The notes: a model not told the origin generated them from the sequence alone. A stretch of DNA of 64,000 bases from Paenibacillus ihumii (GCF_001403875.1 NZ_LN884299.1:3373650-3437649); one strand, 5' to 3'; shown: positions 8,483 through 16,945, numbered from the stretch's first letter. Numbers and translations are program-made.

Positions 8483-9808
8483 CTATTCGTTGAGCGCTAG
8501 TTTCAGCGCCTCTAAATTTTGCCGCATCAGTGCGATGTAATCCCGGCTATCGTTCATATCTTCTTCGGTCAAGCCTTCGATCGGGTTAAGGACGGCTGTC
8601 TTGGCGCCGATTTCTTTGGAGATGACCTCCGCTACTTTGGAGGATACCAGAGTTTCGAAGAAAATCGTCTTCACCTCGTGCTCCTTGGCGAATTTGACGA
8701 TTTCCGCCATTTGAGCAGCCGACGGCTCAAGCTCCGGCGACAGCCCGGCGATCGGCACCTGCCGGAGTCCGTATTCTCTTGCCAGGTAGCCGAATGCCGC
8801 GTGCTGCGTGATGAAATCCTTGCGCTTCACGCTAGCGAGCGTCTCCTTGAATTCCTGATCAAGCGCCTCCAGCTTCGCCACGTAGGCATCCGCATTTTGC
8901 TTAAACAGCTCCTTCAGCTCCGGCGCCGCCTGGGAAAGCCCCGCTTCAATATTGCGAACCTCCTTCACTGCAAGAGCCGGAGAGAGCCAGACATGCGGGT
9001 CCAGCCCGCCATGATCGTGATCATGGCCATGGTGGCCGTTAGCCTCATGCTGGTGATCGTTGACGTGGGCTTCTTCATCGGCGTGATCATGCTCATGAGG
9101 GTGCCCGGCTTCTGCCGACTCATCCGCGTGATCATGACTATGATCATGCTCGTGATCATGACTGTGCTCATGATCATGCCCATGGTGATGCCCGGCTTCT
9201 GCCGACTCGTCCGCGTGATCATGACTATGACCATGCTCGTGATCGTGCCCATGCTCGTGATCATGAGCCTCTCCCCCAGAGTGCGCGTGCCCCCCGCCAC
9301 CATGATGCTCCAGCCCTTCAGCCTCTTCCATGATGTCGAGGCCCCGGCTGGCCTCAATAGCCACGAGCCGGTCGCTGCTGACGGCAGATAGAACCTGATC
9401 CACCCAGCCCTCCATCCCGGCACCGTTATAGACGAACACGTCGGCTTTCTCCAGCTTGGCGATATCTCCCGGCGTCGGCTCCCAGTCATGCGGCTCAACG
9501 CCGCTCGGGACAAGCAGCTGCACGTCCGCAGCATCTCCTGCTACCTGCCTGGTGAACTCATACACCGGATAAATGCTCGCCTGGATATTCAGCTTGGCGT
9601 TGCCTGAGCTGGACGAGACCGCCGCAGCGGAAGAGCCCTCTTCCGTTCCGCCGGAGCCGGCACCCTTAGCGCCGCAAGCCGAAATGACCATCATCCCCGC
9701 GAGCAGCAAGGCGATAGCAGCCAACCCCCTAATCCGCAATTTAGTCCGTGCATGGTTTCCCGCCCGATTTTTCACATTACTTCCTGTTTGAATACTGTAT
9801 TTATTCAC
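8483..9808 (-). CDS. znuA: Zinc ABC transporter substrate-binding lipoprotein ZnuA/AdcA with His-rich loop
   Basis: A 441-residue cluster 9 metal-binding lipoprotein. Signal peptide with lipobox VISAC (lipid Cys about residue 46). Metal ligands expected in PHDWEPTP, HVWLSP and ITQHAAFGYLA are all present, which points to zinc. Between about residues 170 and 275 there is an unusually long His/Asp/Glu-rich loop (many HDHEHGH runs) in which the block DHADESAEAGH appears twice, showing internal duplication. Such loops are typical of ZnuA and are thought to collect zinc. It starts with GTG after GAGAGGGAG and follows znuB by two bases, so it is the last gene of znuC-znuB-znuA, under the Zur box at 11357-11371. 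Confidence 0.95.
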   Translation of the reverse strand: MNKYSIQTGSNVKNRAGNHARTKLRIRGLAAIALLLAGMMVISACGAKGAGSGGTEEGSSAAAVSSSSGNAKLNIQASIYPVYEFTRQVAGDAADVQLLVPSGVEPHDWEPTPGDIAKLEKADVFVYNGAGMEGWVDQVLSAVSSDRLVAIEASRGLDIMEEAEGLEHHGGGGHAHSGGEAHDHEHGHDHEHGHSHDHADESAEAGHHHGHDHEHSHDHEHDHSHDHADESAEAGHPHEHDHADEEAHVNDHQHEANGHHGHDHDHGGLDPHVWLSPALAVKEVRNIEAGLSQAAPELKELFKQNADAYVAKLEALDQEFKETLASVKRKDFITQHAAFGYLAREYGLRQVPIAGLSPELEPSAAQMAEIVKFAKEHEVKTIFFETLVSSKVAEVISKEIGAKTAVLNPIEGLTEEDMNDSRDYIALMRQNLEALKLALNE

Positions 9809-9810
9809 CT

Positions 9811-10686
9811 TTACACTCCCTCTCTAAAATCTGGGGTTCGGCTTCCTTGCCCCATTAGCAGAATTTGCCGTCTGGACCTGCTCCGTCTCCGCCGCAGCTT
9901 CTGTACGAGCATCGCGGACAACAACAACGCCAGCAGCATGAGCGAAATCGTGCCTCCCGGCGGTACGTTGACGTAATAAGATATAGTCAATCCGCTGAAA
10001 ATCCCCAGCCATCCGGCTATAACCGCAATCAGCAGCGCCATCGCGAATCCCCTGGCAACGCGCAGGGCAAGTGAGGCCGGCAGAACCATAAGCGAAGACA
10101 CCAGCAGCACGCCGACGATCGGCATCGCCGCAGCTACCGTCATGCCCGTCAATACCGCAAACGAGAACGACAGCCCCTTCACCTTCAAGCCGCTGATCTG
10201 CGCCGTCTCTTCGTCAAAGGTCATATTATAAAGAGGTCTGCGCAGCACGAATAAATAAATCAGGCCCGCCGCCGTCACGCCTCCGATCAACCACAGCCCC
10301 GCATCATTCACCGCGACGATGGAGCCGAATAGATAAGAGCTGAAGCTCTTGCTTAAATGGGGACGCAGGCTCATTAATACGATAGCCAAGGCCAGGCCGG
10401 ATGTCATGATGATCGCTACGGACATTTCGCTGTAGCTGCGATAGGCCCGCCTCAGCCCATCCACAAGAATTCCGCCAAGCACGGCGGCTGCAATCCCGGT
10501 AATAACGGGATTCATTCCAAGCAGGGAGCCAAGCGCCACGCCGGCCAAAGAGACATGGGACAGCGTGTCCGCCATCAGCGCCTGCCGTCTGAGCATCAAA
10601 TAGACGCCCAGGATAGGAGCGATTATTCCAAGCAAGGCTCCGGCCCAAAACGCACGCTGCATGAACTCGTACTCAAACATTGCCAT
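9811..10686 (-). CDS. znuB: Zinc ABC transporter permease ZnuB
   Basis: A 291-residue ABC-3 family membrane protein with about eight hydrophobic segments, starting MAMFEYEFMQRAFWAG. It has the conserved RRQALMADTLSHVSLAGVALG segment and the late SLMVLPASLALRVARG region of manganese/zinc permeases. The start overlaps the 3' end of znuC by 64 bases, and the stop is two bases before the znuA GTG, so the three genes are translated from one transcript. The role is transmembrane passage of zinc from ZnuA. Confidence 0.94.
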   Translation of the reverse strand: MAMFEYEFMQRAFWAGALLGIIAPILGVYLMLRRQALMADTLSHVSLAGVALGSLLGMNPVITGIAAAVLGGILVDGLRRAYRSYSEMSVAIIMTSGLALAIVLMSLRPHLSKSFSSYLFGSIVAVNDAGLWLIGGVTAAGLIYLFVLRRPLYNMTFDEETAQISGLKVKGLSFSFAVLTGMTVAAAMPIVGVLLVSSLMVLPASLALRVARGFAMALLIAVIAGWLGIFSGLTISYYVNVPPGGTISLMLLALLLSAMLVQKLRRRRSRSRRQILLMGQGSRTPDFREGV

Positions 10687-11339
10687 CCCTCGCTCTCCCG
10701 CTGTTCTAGTGAAATGATGCGATCCAAGTACTGTCCCGACTCATGGAGCTCATGCGTCACCATGATCACGGTCATGCCGTGTGAAGCAGCATAATGGCGC
10801 ATAAGCTGATAGAAGCCCATTCTTCCTTGCTGGTCCATTCCTGCCGTGGGCTCATCCAGCACAAGCACGTTCGGCTGTCCCGCCAAAGCCCGGGCAATGC
10901 AAATCCGCTGCTTCTGCCCCCCGGATAGCTCCCCGACTTTGCGATGCCGGTACTCCCACATGCCAACCTGCTTCAAGCTCTGTTCGACAATCCTGTGCTG
11001 CTCGGCCGTAAACCGCTTGAACAAGCCTAGCCGGGAATAGCAGCCGGATCTGACCAATTCCAATACCCGGCTTGGGAAGCCGCTATTGAAGGCCGCCACG
11101 TTTTGCGGCACGTATCCGATGCTCAGACGCTCCCCTTTCAGCGTCTCGGTATGGATATGTACCGAACCGCTCCACGGCTTCAGCAAGCCGAGCAGCAGCT
11201 TCAGCAGCGTTGTTTTGGCAGCGCCATTGGGCCCGGTAATTCCGACAAATTCTCCTTGATGAATATCTACGGAAATGCCGCTTAATACGGGCGTCTCCCC
11301 GTATCCAAATACGACATTCCGCATGGAAGATAAAATCAT
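10623..11339 (-). CDS. znuC: Zinc ABC transporter ATP-binding protein ZnuC
   Basis: A 238-residue ABC ATPase. Walker A reads GPNGAAKTT, where the usual second Gly of GxSGxGK is replaced by Ala-Ala, which is worth noting; the Q-loop (VPQN), signature LSGGQKQR and Walker B LVLDEPTAGMD, as well as the H-loop (VTHE), are intact. The last 21 codons overlap znuB in another frame, longer than normal coupling. It is the first gene of the zinc operon and lies directly behind a Zur box, 18 bases from its start codon. Confidence 0.92.
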   Translation of the reverse strand: MILSSMRNVVFGYGETPVLSGISVDIHQGEFVGITGPNGAAKTTLLKLLLGLLKPWSGSVHIHTETLKGERLSIGYVPQNVAAFNSGFPSRVLELVRSGCYSRLGLFKRFTAEQHRIVEQSLKQVGMWEYRHRKVGELSGGQKQRICIARALAGQPNVLVLDEPTAGMDQQGRMGFYQLMRHYAASHGMTVIMVTHELHESGQYLDRIISLEQRESEGWQCLSTSSCSVRFGPEPCLE

Positions 11340-11356
11340 GCAACCCCCTCATTTAT

Positions 11357-11371
11357 ACGTAATTATTACGA
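11357..11371 (-). promoter_or_regulatory. Zur box controlling znuCBA
   Basis: ACGTAATTATTACGA matches the B. subtilis Zur consensus TCGTAATNATTACGA with one mismatch. It lies between rpmG and znuC, 18 bases from the znuC start, where a bound repressor would block the promoter or early transcript. Note that this also lies downstream of rpmG, so znuCBA probably has its own promoter. Confidence 0.85.
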
Positions 11372-11442
11372 TTAACAAAGACGACACTTCACCCTTTAAT
11401 CCTGGAATGCAAGACGCTGCTCCGCTGCTAATTTTCCTTCTA

Positions 11443-11592
11443 TTATCTAGTTTCGCGATGAAGCGTATATTTCTTTAGACGCGGTGAGTACTTTCTTAAT
11501 TCCAGTCGTTCAGGATGCGTTTTTTTGTTTTTGGTTGTTGTGTAGTTGCGATCCCCGCATTCTGTACATGCCAGCGTTACGATTACTCTCAT
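11443..11592 (-). CDS. rpmG: Ribosomal protein L33, zinc-independent-type paralogue
   Basis: A 49-residue L33 protein (MRVIVTLACTECGDRNYTT...). Zinc-binding L33 has two CxxC pairs; here only the first is kept (Cys9, Cys12), while the second has become Ser36 and Leu39 (KYSPRLKKY), so a zinc ribbon cannot form. This is the type that replaces the zinc form when zinc is short, as shown for L33/L31 paralogues in B. subtilis. The start has CCTCCTT (AAGGAGG on the coding strand) eight bases away. It lies 50 bases downstream of the COG0523 gene, probably in one transcript from the Zur box at 12906-12920. Confidence 0.93.
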   Translation of the reverse strand: MRVIVTLACTECGDRNYTTTKNKKTHPERLELRKYSPRLKKYTLHRETR

Positions 11593-11642
11593 TCGATATC
11601 CTCCTTATTTGCTAGCTTAAATATGTCTCCCTCTTTCTGCTC

Positions 11643-12860
11643 CTAGCCAAGGCCTGATGCCCATGCCTCCTCATCGCTGATCCACGGAAGCGGATTGTGG
11701 AAGCTGGACCAATCCAGCCTCATCTCTTCCTCAGTCAACAGGCATTGATCCAATGATGCCTCAACCTCGGCACGGTTCATATGAATACCGATAAAGACGA
11801 TTTCATTAAGGCGGTCTCCCCATACCTCATCCCATCTCCGGCGCATCTCCGGCTCTCTGCGCAAGACCTCCTCCTGCTGTTCTGTAGAAAAGGACGCCAG
11901 CCACTGCCCTGCCGGACCGAATTGAATCGACGGCCCGGCCTGGCTCAAGCTTGCCGCCAAATCCGCCTTGGCCGCAATCCAGGCCAAGCCTTTCGCCCGG
12001 ACAACCTCTTCAGGCCAATCCGCCATAAATTCTGCCAATCTCTCCGGATGGAACGGCCTCACTCTGCGGTACACGAAGGAGCTGATGCCATATTCCTCCG
12101 TTTCGGGGGTATGGCTCTCTTGCTTGAGCTCCCTGATCCAGCCGGCGGACGTACTGACCTGCTCGAAATCGAACAAGCCCGTATTCAATATTTCCGCAGG
12201 CTCAACCCTGCCGTGCTGCGTTCGAATGAATTTGGCGCTGGGCTGCAGCTTCCTGAGCACTCCCTCCAGCTCATCCAGCTCTTCGTCTCCGACCAAGTCA
12301 CATTTATTCAAGACCAGCACATTGCAGGTCTCGATTTGATCGATCAGCAGATCCACCACATCCCGTGCATCTCCTTCGCCGCTGGCCTCCCCCCTTTCCA
12401 GCAGCGTCTCGCCGGAGGAGAAATCATGCCAGAAACGATAGGCGTCTACAACGGTAACCATGCAGTCCAGCCTAGCCAAACCGCGTAAATCGATCCCCGT
12501 CTCAACATCCGCATAAGTAAATGTCTGGGCGACCGGAATAGGTTCGCTAATGCCTGTCGATTCGATCAGGATATAATCAAATCTTCCTTCCTCCGCGAGC
12601 CTTTGCACTTCCTTCAGCAGGTCATCCCGCAGAGTGCAGCAAATGCAGCCATTAGACATCTCTACCAGCTTCTCTTCCGTCCGCGACAAATTGCTCCCCG
12701 AGCTCACCAGCTCTGCATCGATGTTGATTTCGCTCATATCGTTGACGATGACGGCAACCTTGAGCCCCTGACGGTTATTCAGCACATGGTTCAGTACTGT
12801 GGTTTTTCCCGAACCCAAGTACCCGCTAAGTACGGTAACCGGTAATTGTTTATCGGCCAT
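11643..12860 (-). CDS. COG0523-family GTPase, putative zinc metallochaperone (YciC/ZagA type)
   Basis: A 405-residue G3E GTPase. Walker A is GYLGSGKTT (13-21), the metal-binding CxCC is GCICC with Cys72, Cys74 and Cys75, the base-specificity motif is NKCD, and the C-terminal CobW domain follows (FHPERLAEFM ... FIGIHMNRAEVE). In B. subtilis the Zur-controlled relative delivers zinc under starvation. The start at 12860 is preferred: GGGAG lies nine bases upstream, whereas the longest frame would start at 12902, almost touching the Zur box at 12906-12920. Its partners here (rpmG, znuCBA and the divergent permease pair) all point to zinc. Confidence 0.92.
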   Translation of the reverse strand: MADKQLPVTVLSGYLGSGKTTVLNHVLNNRQGLKVAVIVNDMSEINIDAELVSSGSNLSRTEEKLVEMSNGCICCTLRDDLLKEVQRLAEEGRFDYILIESTGISEPIPVAQTFTYADVETGIDLRGLARLDCMVTVVDAYRFWHDFSSGETLLERGEASGEGDARDVVDLLIDQIETCNVLVLNKCDLVGDEELDELEGVLRKLQPSAKFIRTQHGRVEPAEILNTGLFDFEQVSTSAGWIRELKQESHTPETEEYGISSFVYRRVRPFHPERLAEFMADWPEEVVRAKGLAWIAAKADLAASLSQAGPSIQFGPAGQWLASFSTEQQEEVLRREPEMRRRWDEVWGDRLNEIVFIGIHMNRAEVEASLDQCLLTEEEMRLDWSSFHNPLPWISDEEAWASGLG

Positions 12861-12905
12861 TCGTCCGACTCCCTTCATATGACAGTTTTGATCCCGCTTC
12901 ATTAA

Positions 12906-12920
12906 TCGTAATAATTACGA
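12906..12920. promoter_or_regulatory. Zur box between the COG0523 gene and the permease gene
   Basis: TCGTAATAATTACGA is a perfect match to the B. subtilis Zur operator. It lies 45 bases upstream of the COG0523 start and is the likely operator of the COG0523-rpmG transcript. Confidence 0.92.
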
Positions 12921-13015
12921 TTAACAAAACCTAATATAATGCCTGCATCCGGGTTTGTCAATGTTGGCTGAACGTTAAAGCTCATTTTTTTGTTCTTAAC
13001 CTCGTCCGGCGTTAA

Positions 13016-13030
13016 TAGTAATTATTATGA
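13016..13030. promoter_or_regulatory. Second Zur box, upstream of the UPF0718 permease
   Basis: TAGTAATTATTATGA matches TCGTAATNATTACGA at 12 of the 14 specified positions and sits 36 bases upstream of the permease ATG. Together with the perfect box 96 bases away it gives each divergent gene its own operator. Confidence 0.78.
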
Positions 13031-13065
13031 TTAAGATAAACCTATGAAAAATAGAGGAGTTTGCT

Positions 13066-14208
13066 ATGAACCAACTGCCCCTGTCCCGATGGCTTCCTTT
13101 TTTGCTTCCCGCAGCCTTTGTACTAGCCTGCTTGATCGTTATCGCTCCCGCTTTGCTGCCTTTATTTGCGGTTGACCTTAATTATGTCCACCTCTTCAAG
13201 ACAAGCTTTATCGGCATATTGCTGGAGGCGCTCCCTTTCGTGCTGATCGGGGCCTTGCTCTCCTCGCTTGCTCATTTGTATCTTTCCGAGGATACGCTAA
13301 GCCGGTGGATTCCCAAGCATCCCGCGGCAGGCATTCTGTTCGCCTGTACGCTGGGCTTCATCTTCCCCGTATGCGAATGCGGAATGATTCCTCTGATCCG
13401 CAAGCTCATACAAAAGGGGATGCCCGTATATATCGCTGCCGTCTTTATCCTGGCCGGACCCATCGTGAATCCGGTCGTATACGGCGCGACCTATATGGCC
13501 TTCCGGCTGCATCCGGAAATGGTCTATGCCCGAATGGGGCTGGCCTTCCTTGTCGCTGCAGCGATCGGCTGGATGATTTACGCCACCTGGAAAAGCGATC
13601 CGCTAAGAACCAAGCCCATTCCCGGGGCTTCAAGCGGCCATTACCGCGAGCATGCACAGCGCAACCAGCTTCAGCAGCATTTTCACAAGCAGCACAAGCC
13701 GCAGCAGACTGGGCAGAAGCATCCGAACCAGGATGAACTGAATCATGGACATTATCATAAGCCCGGGCATACGCATCATCATCAGCATTCCAGGCAAGGC
13801 GGGAAGATAACAGCTGTATTCGTTCACGCGGCCGACGAGGTATTCGATATGGGAAAATACTTGATCATGGGCTGCCTCATAACAGCCGCCATTCAATCCT
13901 TCATTCCCAGGGAGAGCCTTCTCGCCATCGGCGGCGGTCCCGTCGGCTCCTATGCCTTTATGATGGGCTTCGCGTTCTTATTATCGCTCTGTTCAACCTC
14001 TGACGCTTTTGTAGCCGCTACATTTACCCATACGTTCTCCGCCGGCTCCCTGCTGGCCTTTCTCGTATTCGGCCCGATGCTGGATCTCAAGAACGTCCTG
14101 ATGCTGCTGTCCGTCTTCAAGGCCAGATTCGTCATCTATTTCGCCTTTCTCATCTGTTCCGTCGTATTTATCGGCTCCGTCCTTGTAGGCCAGTTCTATT
14201 TAAGCTAA
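13066..14208 (+). CDS. UPF0718 (YraQ/YcgR) family permease with His-rich loop
   Basis: A 380-residue membrane protein with about eight to ten hydrophobic segments. Family marks are FPVCECGMIPLIRKL, FILAGPIVNPVVYG and, in the second half, LSLCSTSDAFVAATFT with FGPMLDLKN. The central cytosolic or outer loop (about residues 190-250) is rich in His and Gln (HGHYHKPGHTHHHQH), consistent with metal binding. GAGGAG lies seven bases before the ATG. B. subtilis ycgR is the same family and is followed by the ycgQ family gene, as here. A role in zinc or metal-cofactor movement is inferred from the Zur box and neighbours; the transported molecule is not established. Confidence 0.87.
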   Translation: MNQLPLSRWLPFLLPAAFVLACLIVIAPALLPLFAVDLNYVHLFKTSFIGILLEALPFVLIGALLSSLAHLYLSEDTLSRWIPKHPAAGILFACTLGFIFPVCECGMIPLIRKLIQKGMPVYIAAVFILAGPIVNPVVYGATYMAFRLHPEMVYARMGLAFLVAAAIGWMIYATWKSDPLRTKPIPGASSGHYREHAQRNQLQQHFHKQHKPQQTGQKHPNQDELNHGHYHKPGHTHHHQHSRQGGKITAVFVHAADEVFDMGKYLIMGCLITAAIQSFIPRESLLAIGGGPVGSYAFMMGFAFLLSLCSTSDAFVAATFTHTFSAGSLLAFLVFGPMLDLKNVLMLLSVFKARFVIYFAFLICSVVFIGSVLVGQFYLS

Positions 14209-14245
14209 TGTCCGCTTCCCAAGCGATGGAAGGAGGTTTACCTTG

Positions 14246-15115
14246 ATGAAAAATTCCCGCACTACGCTGCAGCGGCAGCAGCTTGCACGAAGCTTTATTT
14301 TGCTGGCCTTCGCCTTATTTATCGCTCATTTGTCCAAAAGCGGAACGCTGCATTACTACATCGCCCCGAAAATGGAGCCCTGGCTCCGCTACTGCGCAAT
14401 TCCGCTGGCAGCCATGTCCCTGTGCCTTGCCCGCGAAGCCTTGTTCCACAGCCATCCCTCAGCCTGCGGCTGTGAGCACCATGCAGCTGCATCCAGATTC
14501 AAAAGCGCGGCGACCTACGCACTCTTTCTCTTGCCGCTGCTGCTCGGCGTGCTGCTGCCGGACCAGGCGCTGGGAAGCATGGCAGCCAACAAAAAGGGCA
14601 TGCAGCTCAGCTCTCCTGCTCTGAGCTCGGAGCATCTTAACGACATCTTTGTTTCGCCTGACAAATATAATGCAGAATTCGCCGAGCTGGCCAAAAAATT
14701 ATATCCTCAGGACATCATAGAGGTTAAGCCGGAAATCTACTCTGAGACCATCGGCGCCATCGAGCTGTTCAAGGAACAATTTCGCGGCAAAACCGTAATG
14801 CTGAGCGGCTTCGTCTATGAAGATCCCAGCTTAGACGGCGCGCGGGAATTCATTATTGGCCGATTTCTGGTCCAATGCTGTACTGCGGATGCCTATCCGT
14901 TCGGCGTACTCGTCGCCTCCGCGCAGCCTCTGCCCCTGTTCGAGCCGGATGCCTGGATCGAGGTACAGGGAACGGTGCAGACGAGGCTCCGCGATGGCCG
15001 TGAAATTATTGCCATCTCGGCGGAGGAAGTCCGCAAAATCCCCCGGCCCACAACGCCCTATGTCTATCCGAATGACCGTCCCCTCGAGGCGTTCGATGAA
15101 TTGACGCGGCACTAA
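14246..15115 (+). CDS. TIGR03943/DUF1980 family protein (YcgQ-like), partner of the UPF0718 permease
   Basis: About 289 residues with two or three N-terminal membrane segments, a CGCEHH motif in the first loop (ACGCEHHAAA, about residues 75-85), then a soluble domain with the family signature RFLVQCCTADAYPFGVLV and a beta-rich OB-like end (WIEVQGTVQ...IIAISAEEV). The two adjacent cysteines and the His residues could bind metal. ATG at 14246 is chosen over TTG at 14243 because AGGAGG (14231-14236) gives better spacing. It follows the permease by 37 bases and is almost surely cotranscribed. Function unknown; Zur control suggests zinc homeostasis. Confidence 0.85.
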   Translation: MKNSRTTLQRQQLARSFILLAFALFIAHLSKSGTLHYYIAPKMEPWLRYCAIPLAAMSLCLAREALFHSHPSACGCEHHAAASRFKSAATYALFLLPLLLGVLLPDQALGSMAANKKGMQLSSPALSSEHLNDIFVSPDKYNAEFAELAKKLYPQDIIEVKPEIYSETIGAIELFKEQFRGKTVMLSGFVYEDPSLDGAREFIIGRFLVQCCTADAYPFGVLVASAQPLPLFEPDAWIEVQGTVQTRLRDGREIIAISAEEVRKIPRPTTPYVYPNDRPLEAFDELTRH

Positions 15116-15166
15116 AAAGCTGCCATATCCCGCGCATTGTAATGCGTTAGGGATATGGCAGCTTTT
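15115..15166. terminator. Bidirectional intrinsic terminator
   Basis: AAAAGCTGCCATATCCC pairs perfectly with GGGATATGGCAGCTTTT, with an inner CGCATT/AATGCG stem. A/T runs on both flanks let it stop the zinc operon on the plus strand and the ABC importer transcript on the minus strand. Confidence 0.88.
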
Positions 15167-15204
15167 GTTGTGCCCGATGCCTGACATGCGAGCGTTATAA
15201 ATTC

Positions 15205-15999
15205 CTACCCGAGCACGACGCGGTCGTCCGACAGCTTGTGCCCGCTGATTCTCTCGAATTCGCCAAGCAGTTCCTCGATCGTCAGCGTCTTCTTCTTCGC
15301 CTCATTCACGTCGAGGATGATGCGGCCCTTATCCATCATAATTAGGCGGTTGCCTAGACGAATGGCCTGCTCCATATTATGCGTTACCATCAGCGTCGTC
15401 AGATTCATCTCGCTCACGATGCTCTGCGTAAGCTTCGTCACCAGCTCAGCCCGAGCCGGGTCAAGCGCGGCGGTATGTTCGTCCAGCAGCAAAATTTGCG
15501 GCCGGGTGAAGGTCGCCATCAGCAGGCTGAGCGCCTGGCGCTCCCCGCCGGACAACGTGCCGACCTTGGCCCGCAGCCTGTTCTCCAGCCCGATGCCGAG
15601 CCTGCTGAGCTGATTGCGGAACAGAGTGCGTCGCGAGGCGGTAATGCCCAGCCCGAGCCCCCTCCTCTTGCCCCTCGAGTAGGCCATCGCCAAATTCTCT
15701 TCAATCGTCATATTCGGCGCGGTACCGGCCATCGGATCCTGGAAGACCCGGCCGATCCAGCGGCTTCTCTGGTGCTCGATCAAGTGGCTGACTTCATTCC
15801 CGTCTATGCGAACCTCACCAACGTCAGGCTTGAGCACGCCGGAAATCATATTCATCAAGGTGGACTTCCCGGCGCCATTACTGCCGACCACGGTAACGAA
15901 ATCGCCAGGCTTTAGGTGCAGGTTCACGTTAACGAGCGCAATCTTCTCATCCGGCGAACCAGGGTGGAACAGCTTGGATACGTTCGTCAGCTGCAGCAT
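15205..15999 (-). CDS. ABC transporter ATP-binding protein (COG1101 type)
   Basis: A 264-residue ATPase with Walker A GSNGAGKST, Q-loop VFQD, signature LSGGERQAL, Walker B LLLDEHTAALD (the usual DEP is DEH, a known mark of this family) and H-loop VTHN. It is the last gene of a three-gene importer and overlaps the permease gene by one base. Relatives with the COG2984/COG4120/COG1101 trio have been linked to tryptophan or other aromatic amino acid uptake in streptococci, but no T-box or other aromatic-specific signal is seen upstream here. Confidence 0.9.
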   Translation of the reverse strand: MLQLTNVSKLFHPGSPDEKIALVNVNLHLKPGDFVTVVGSNGAGKSTLMNMISGVLKPDVGEVRIDGNEVSHLIEHQRSRWIGRVFQDPMAGTAPNMTIEENLAMAYSRGKRRGLGLGITASRRTLFRNQLSRLGIGLENRLRAKVGTLSGGERQALSLLMATFTRPQILLLDEHTAALDPARAELVTKLTQSIVSEMNLTTLMVTHNMEQAIRLGNRLIMMDKGRIILDVNEAKKKTLTIEELLGEFERISGHKLSDDRVVLG

Positions 16000-16916
16000 T
16001 AACGCCCACCCCCAATCCCTGTATTTTTCCCATACGTCCCGGCGATTTCGCTTGAGCGCTTTCGGCCGAGCGCCCGCTGCTTCGAGGAGCGCTGTATGGA
16101 AGGGAGTACGAGAGCGATAATGACAATAACTGCAGTGATCAGCTTCAAATCCGTTTGCTCAAACCATTCGATTCGCAAGGCCAGAGCTACGACCATACGG
16201 TAAACGATCGAGCCGACCACTGCGGCCAGCGTGGCGAAGAAAACGGTTCTCGCGCCGAGAATCGCTTCCCCGATAATCACGGAGGCGAGCCCGATGACGA
16301 TCATGCCAATTCCCGAGGATATGTCCGCAAATTGCGACTGCTGGGCAATTAACGCTCCTGACAATGCGACAAGGCCATTGGACAAACTCAGACCTAAAAT
16401 AATCGTAGTATCCGTATGAGCGCCAAAGCTGCGGATCATTCGTTTGTTATCGCCGGTGGCGCGCAGTGCCAGACCAAGATTCGTCTTAAAGAACAGATCC
16501 AGCAGCAGCTTGATCGCAAGGACGACAAACGGCATTAGCCACAGCGGGGAAATGGAGCTAAAGATCGTTTTTTCGCCAAGCAAAGCTATGTTCGGCTTTC
16601 CCAGTATCCGCATATTTATCGAGTGCAGTGCAATCATCATCAATATCCCTGACAATAATCCGTTAATGCGGCCTTTCGTATGGAGCAGCCCGGTCACTGT
16701 GCCGGCTAATACGCCGCCGCAGCAGGCTAATAAAGTAGCCGTTAACGGATCGGCACCTTTCGTAATCATAACCGCAGCGATCGCGCCGCCTGTCGTAAAG
16801 CTTCCATCGACCGTTAGATCCGGAAAATCCAAAATCCGAAAGGTAATATATACTCCAAGTGCCATCAGCGCATAGAGCAGGCCGGATTCAATGGCTCCGA
16901 TTAACGAGTTCACCAT
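15999..16916 (-). CDS. ABC transporter permease (COG4120 type)
   Basis: A 305-residue branched-chain amino acid permease-like membrane protein with about nine hydrophobic segments; ITFRILDFPDLTVDGSFTTGGA and GASLGxxI-like VIGLASVIIGEAI segments are typical. It lies between the binding protein gene (29 bases) and the ATPase gene (one-base overlap), so all three form one operon on the minus strand. Confidence 0.9.
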   Translation of the reverse strand: MVNSLIGAIESGLLYALMALGVYITFRILDFPDLTVDGSFTTGGAIAAVMITKGADPLTATLLACCGGVLAGTVTGLLHTKGRINGLLSGILMMIALHSINMRILGKPNIALLGEKTIFSSISPLWLMPFVVLAIKLLLDLFFKTNLGLALRATGDNKRMIRSFGAHTDTTIILGLSLSNGLVALSGALIAQQSQFADISSGIGMIVIGLASVIIGEAILGARTVFFATLAAVVGSIVYRMVVALALRIEWFEQTDLKLITAVIVIIALVLPSIQRSSKQRALGRKRSSEIAGTYGKNTGIGGGR

Positions 16917-16945
16917 GATGAGTACCTCCTAAAATTGAAACCAGC

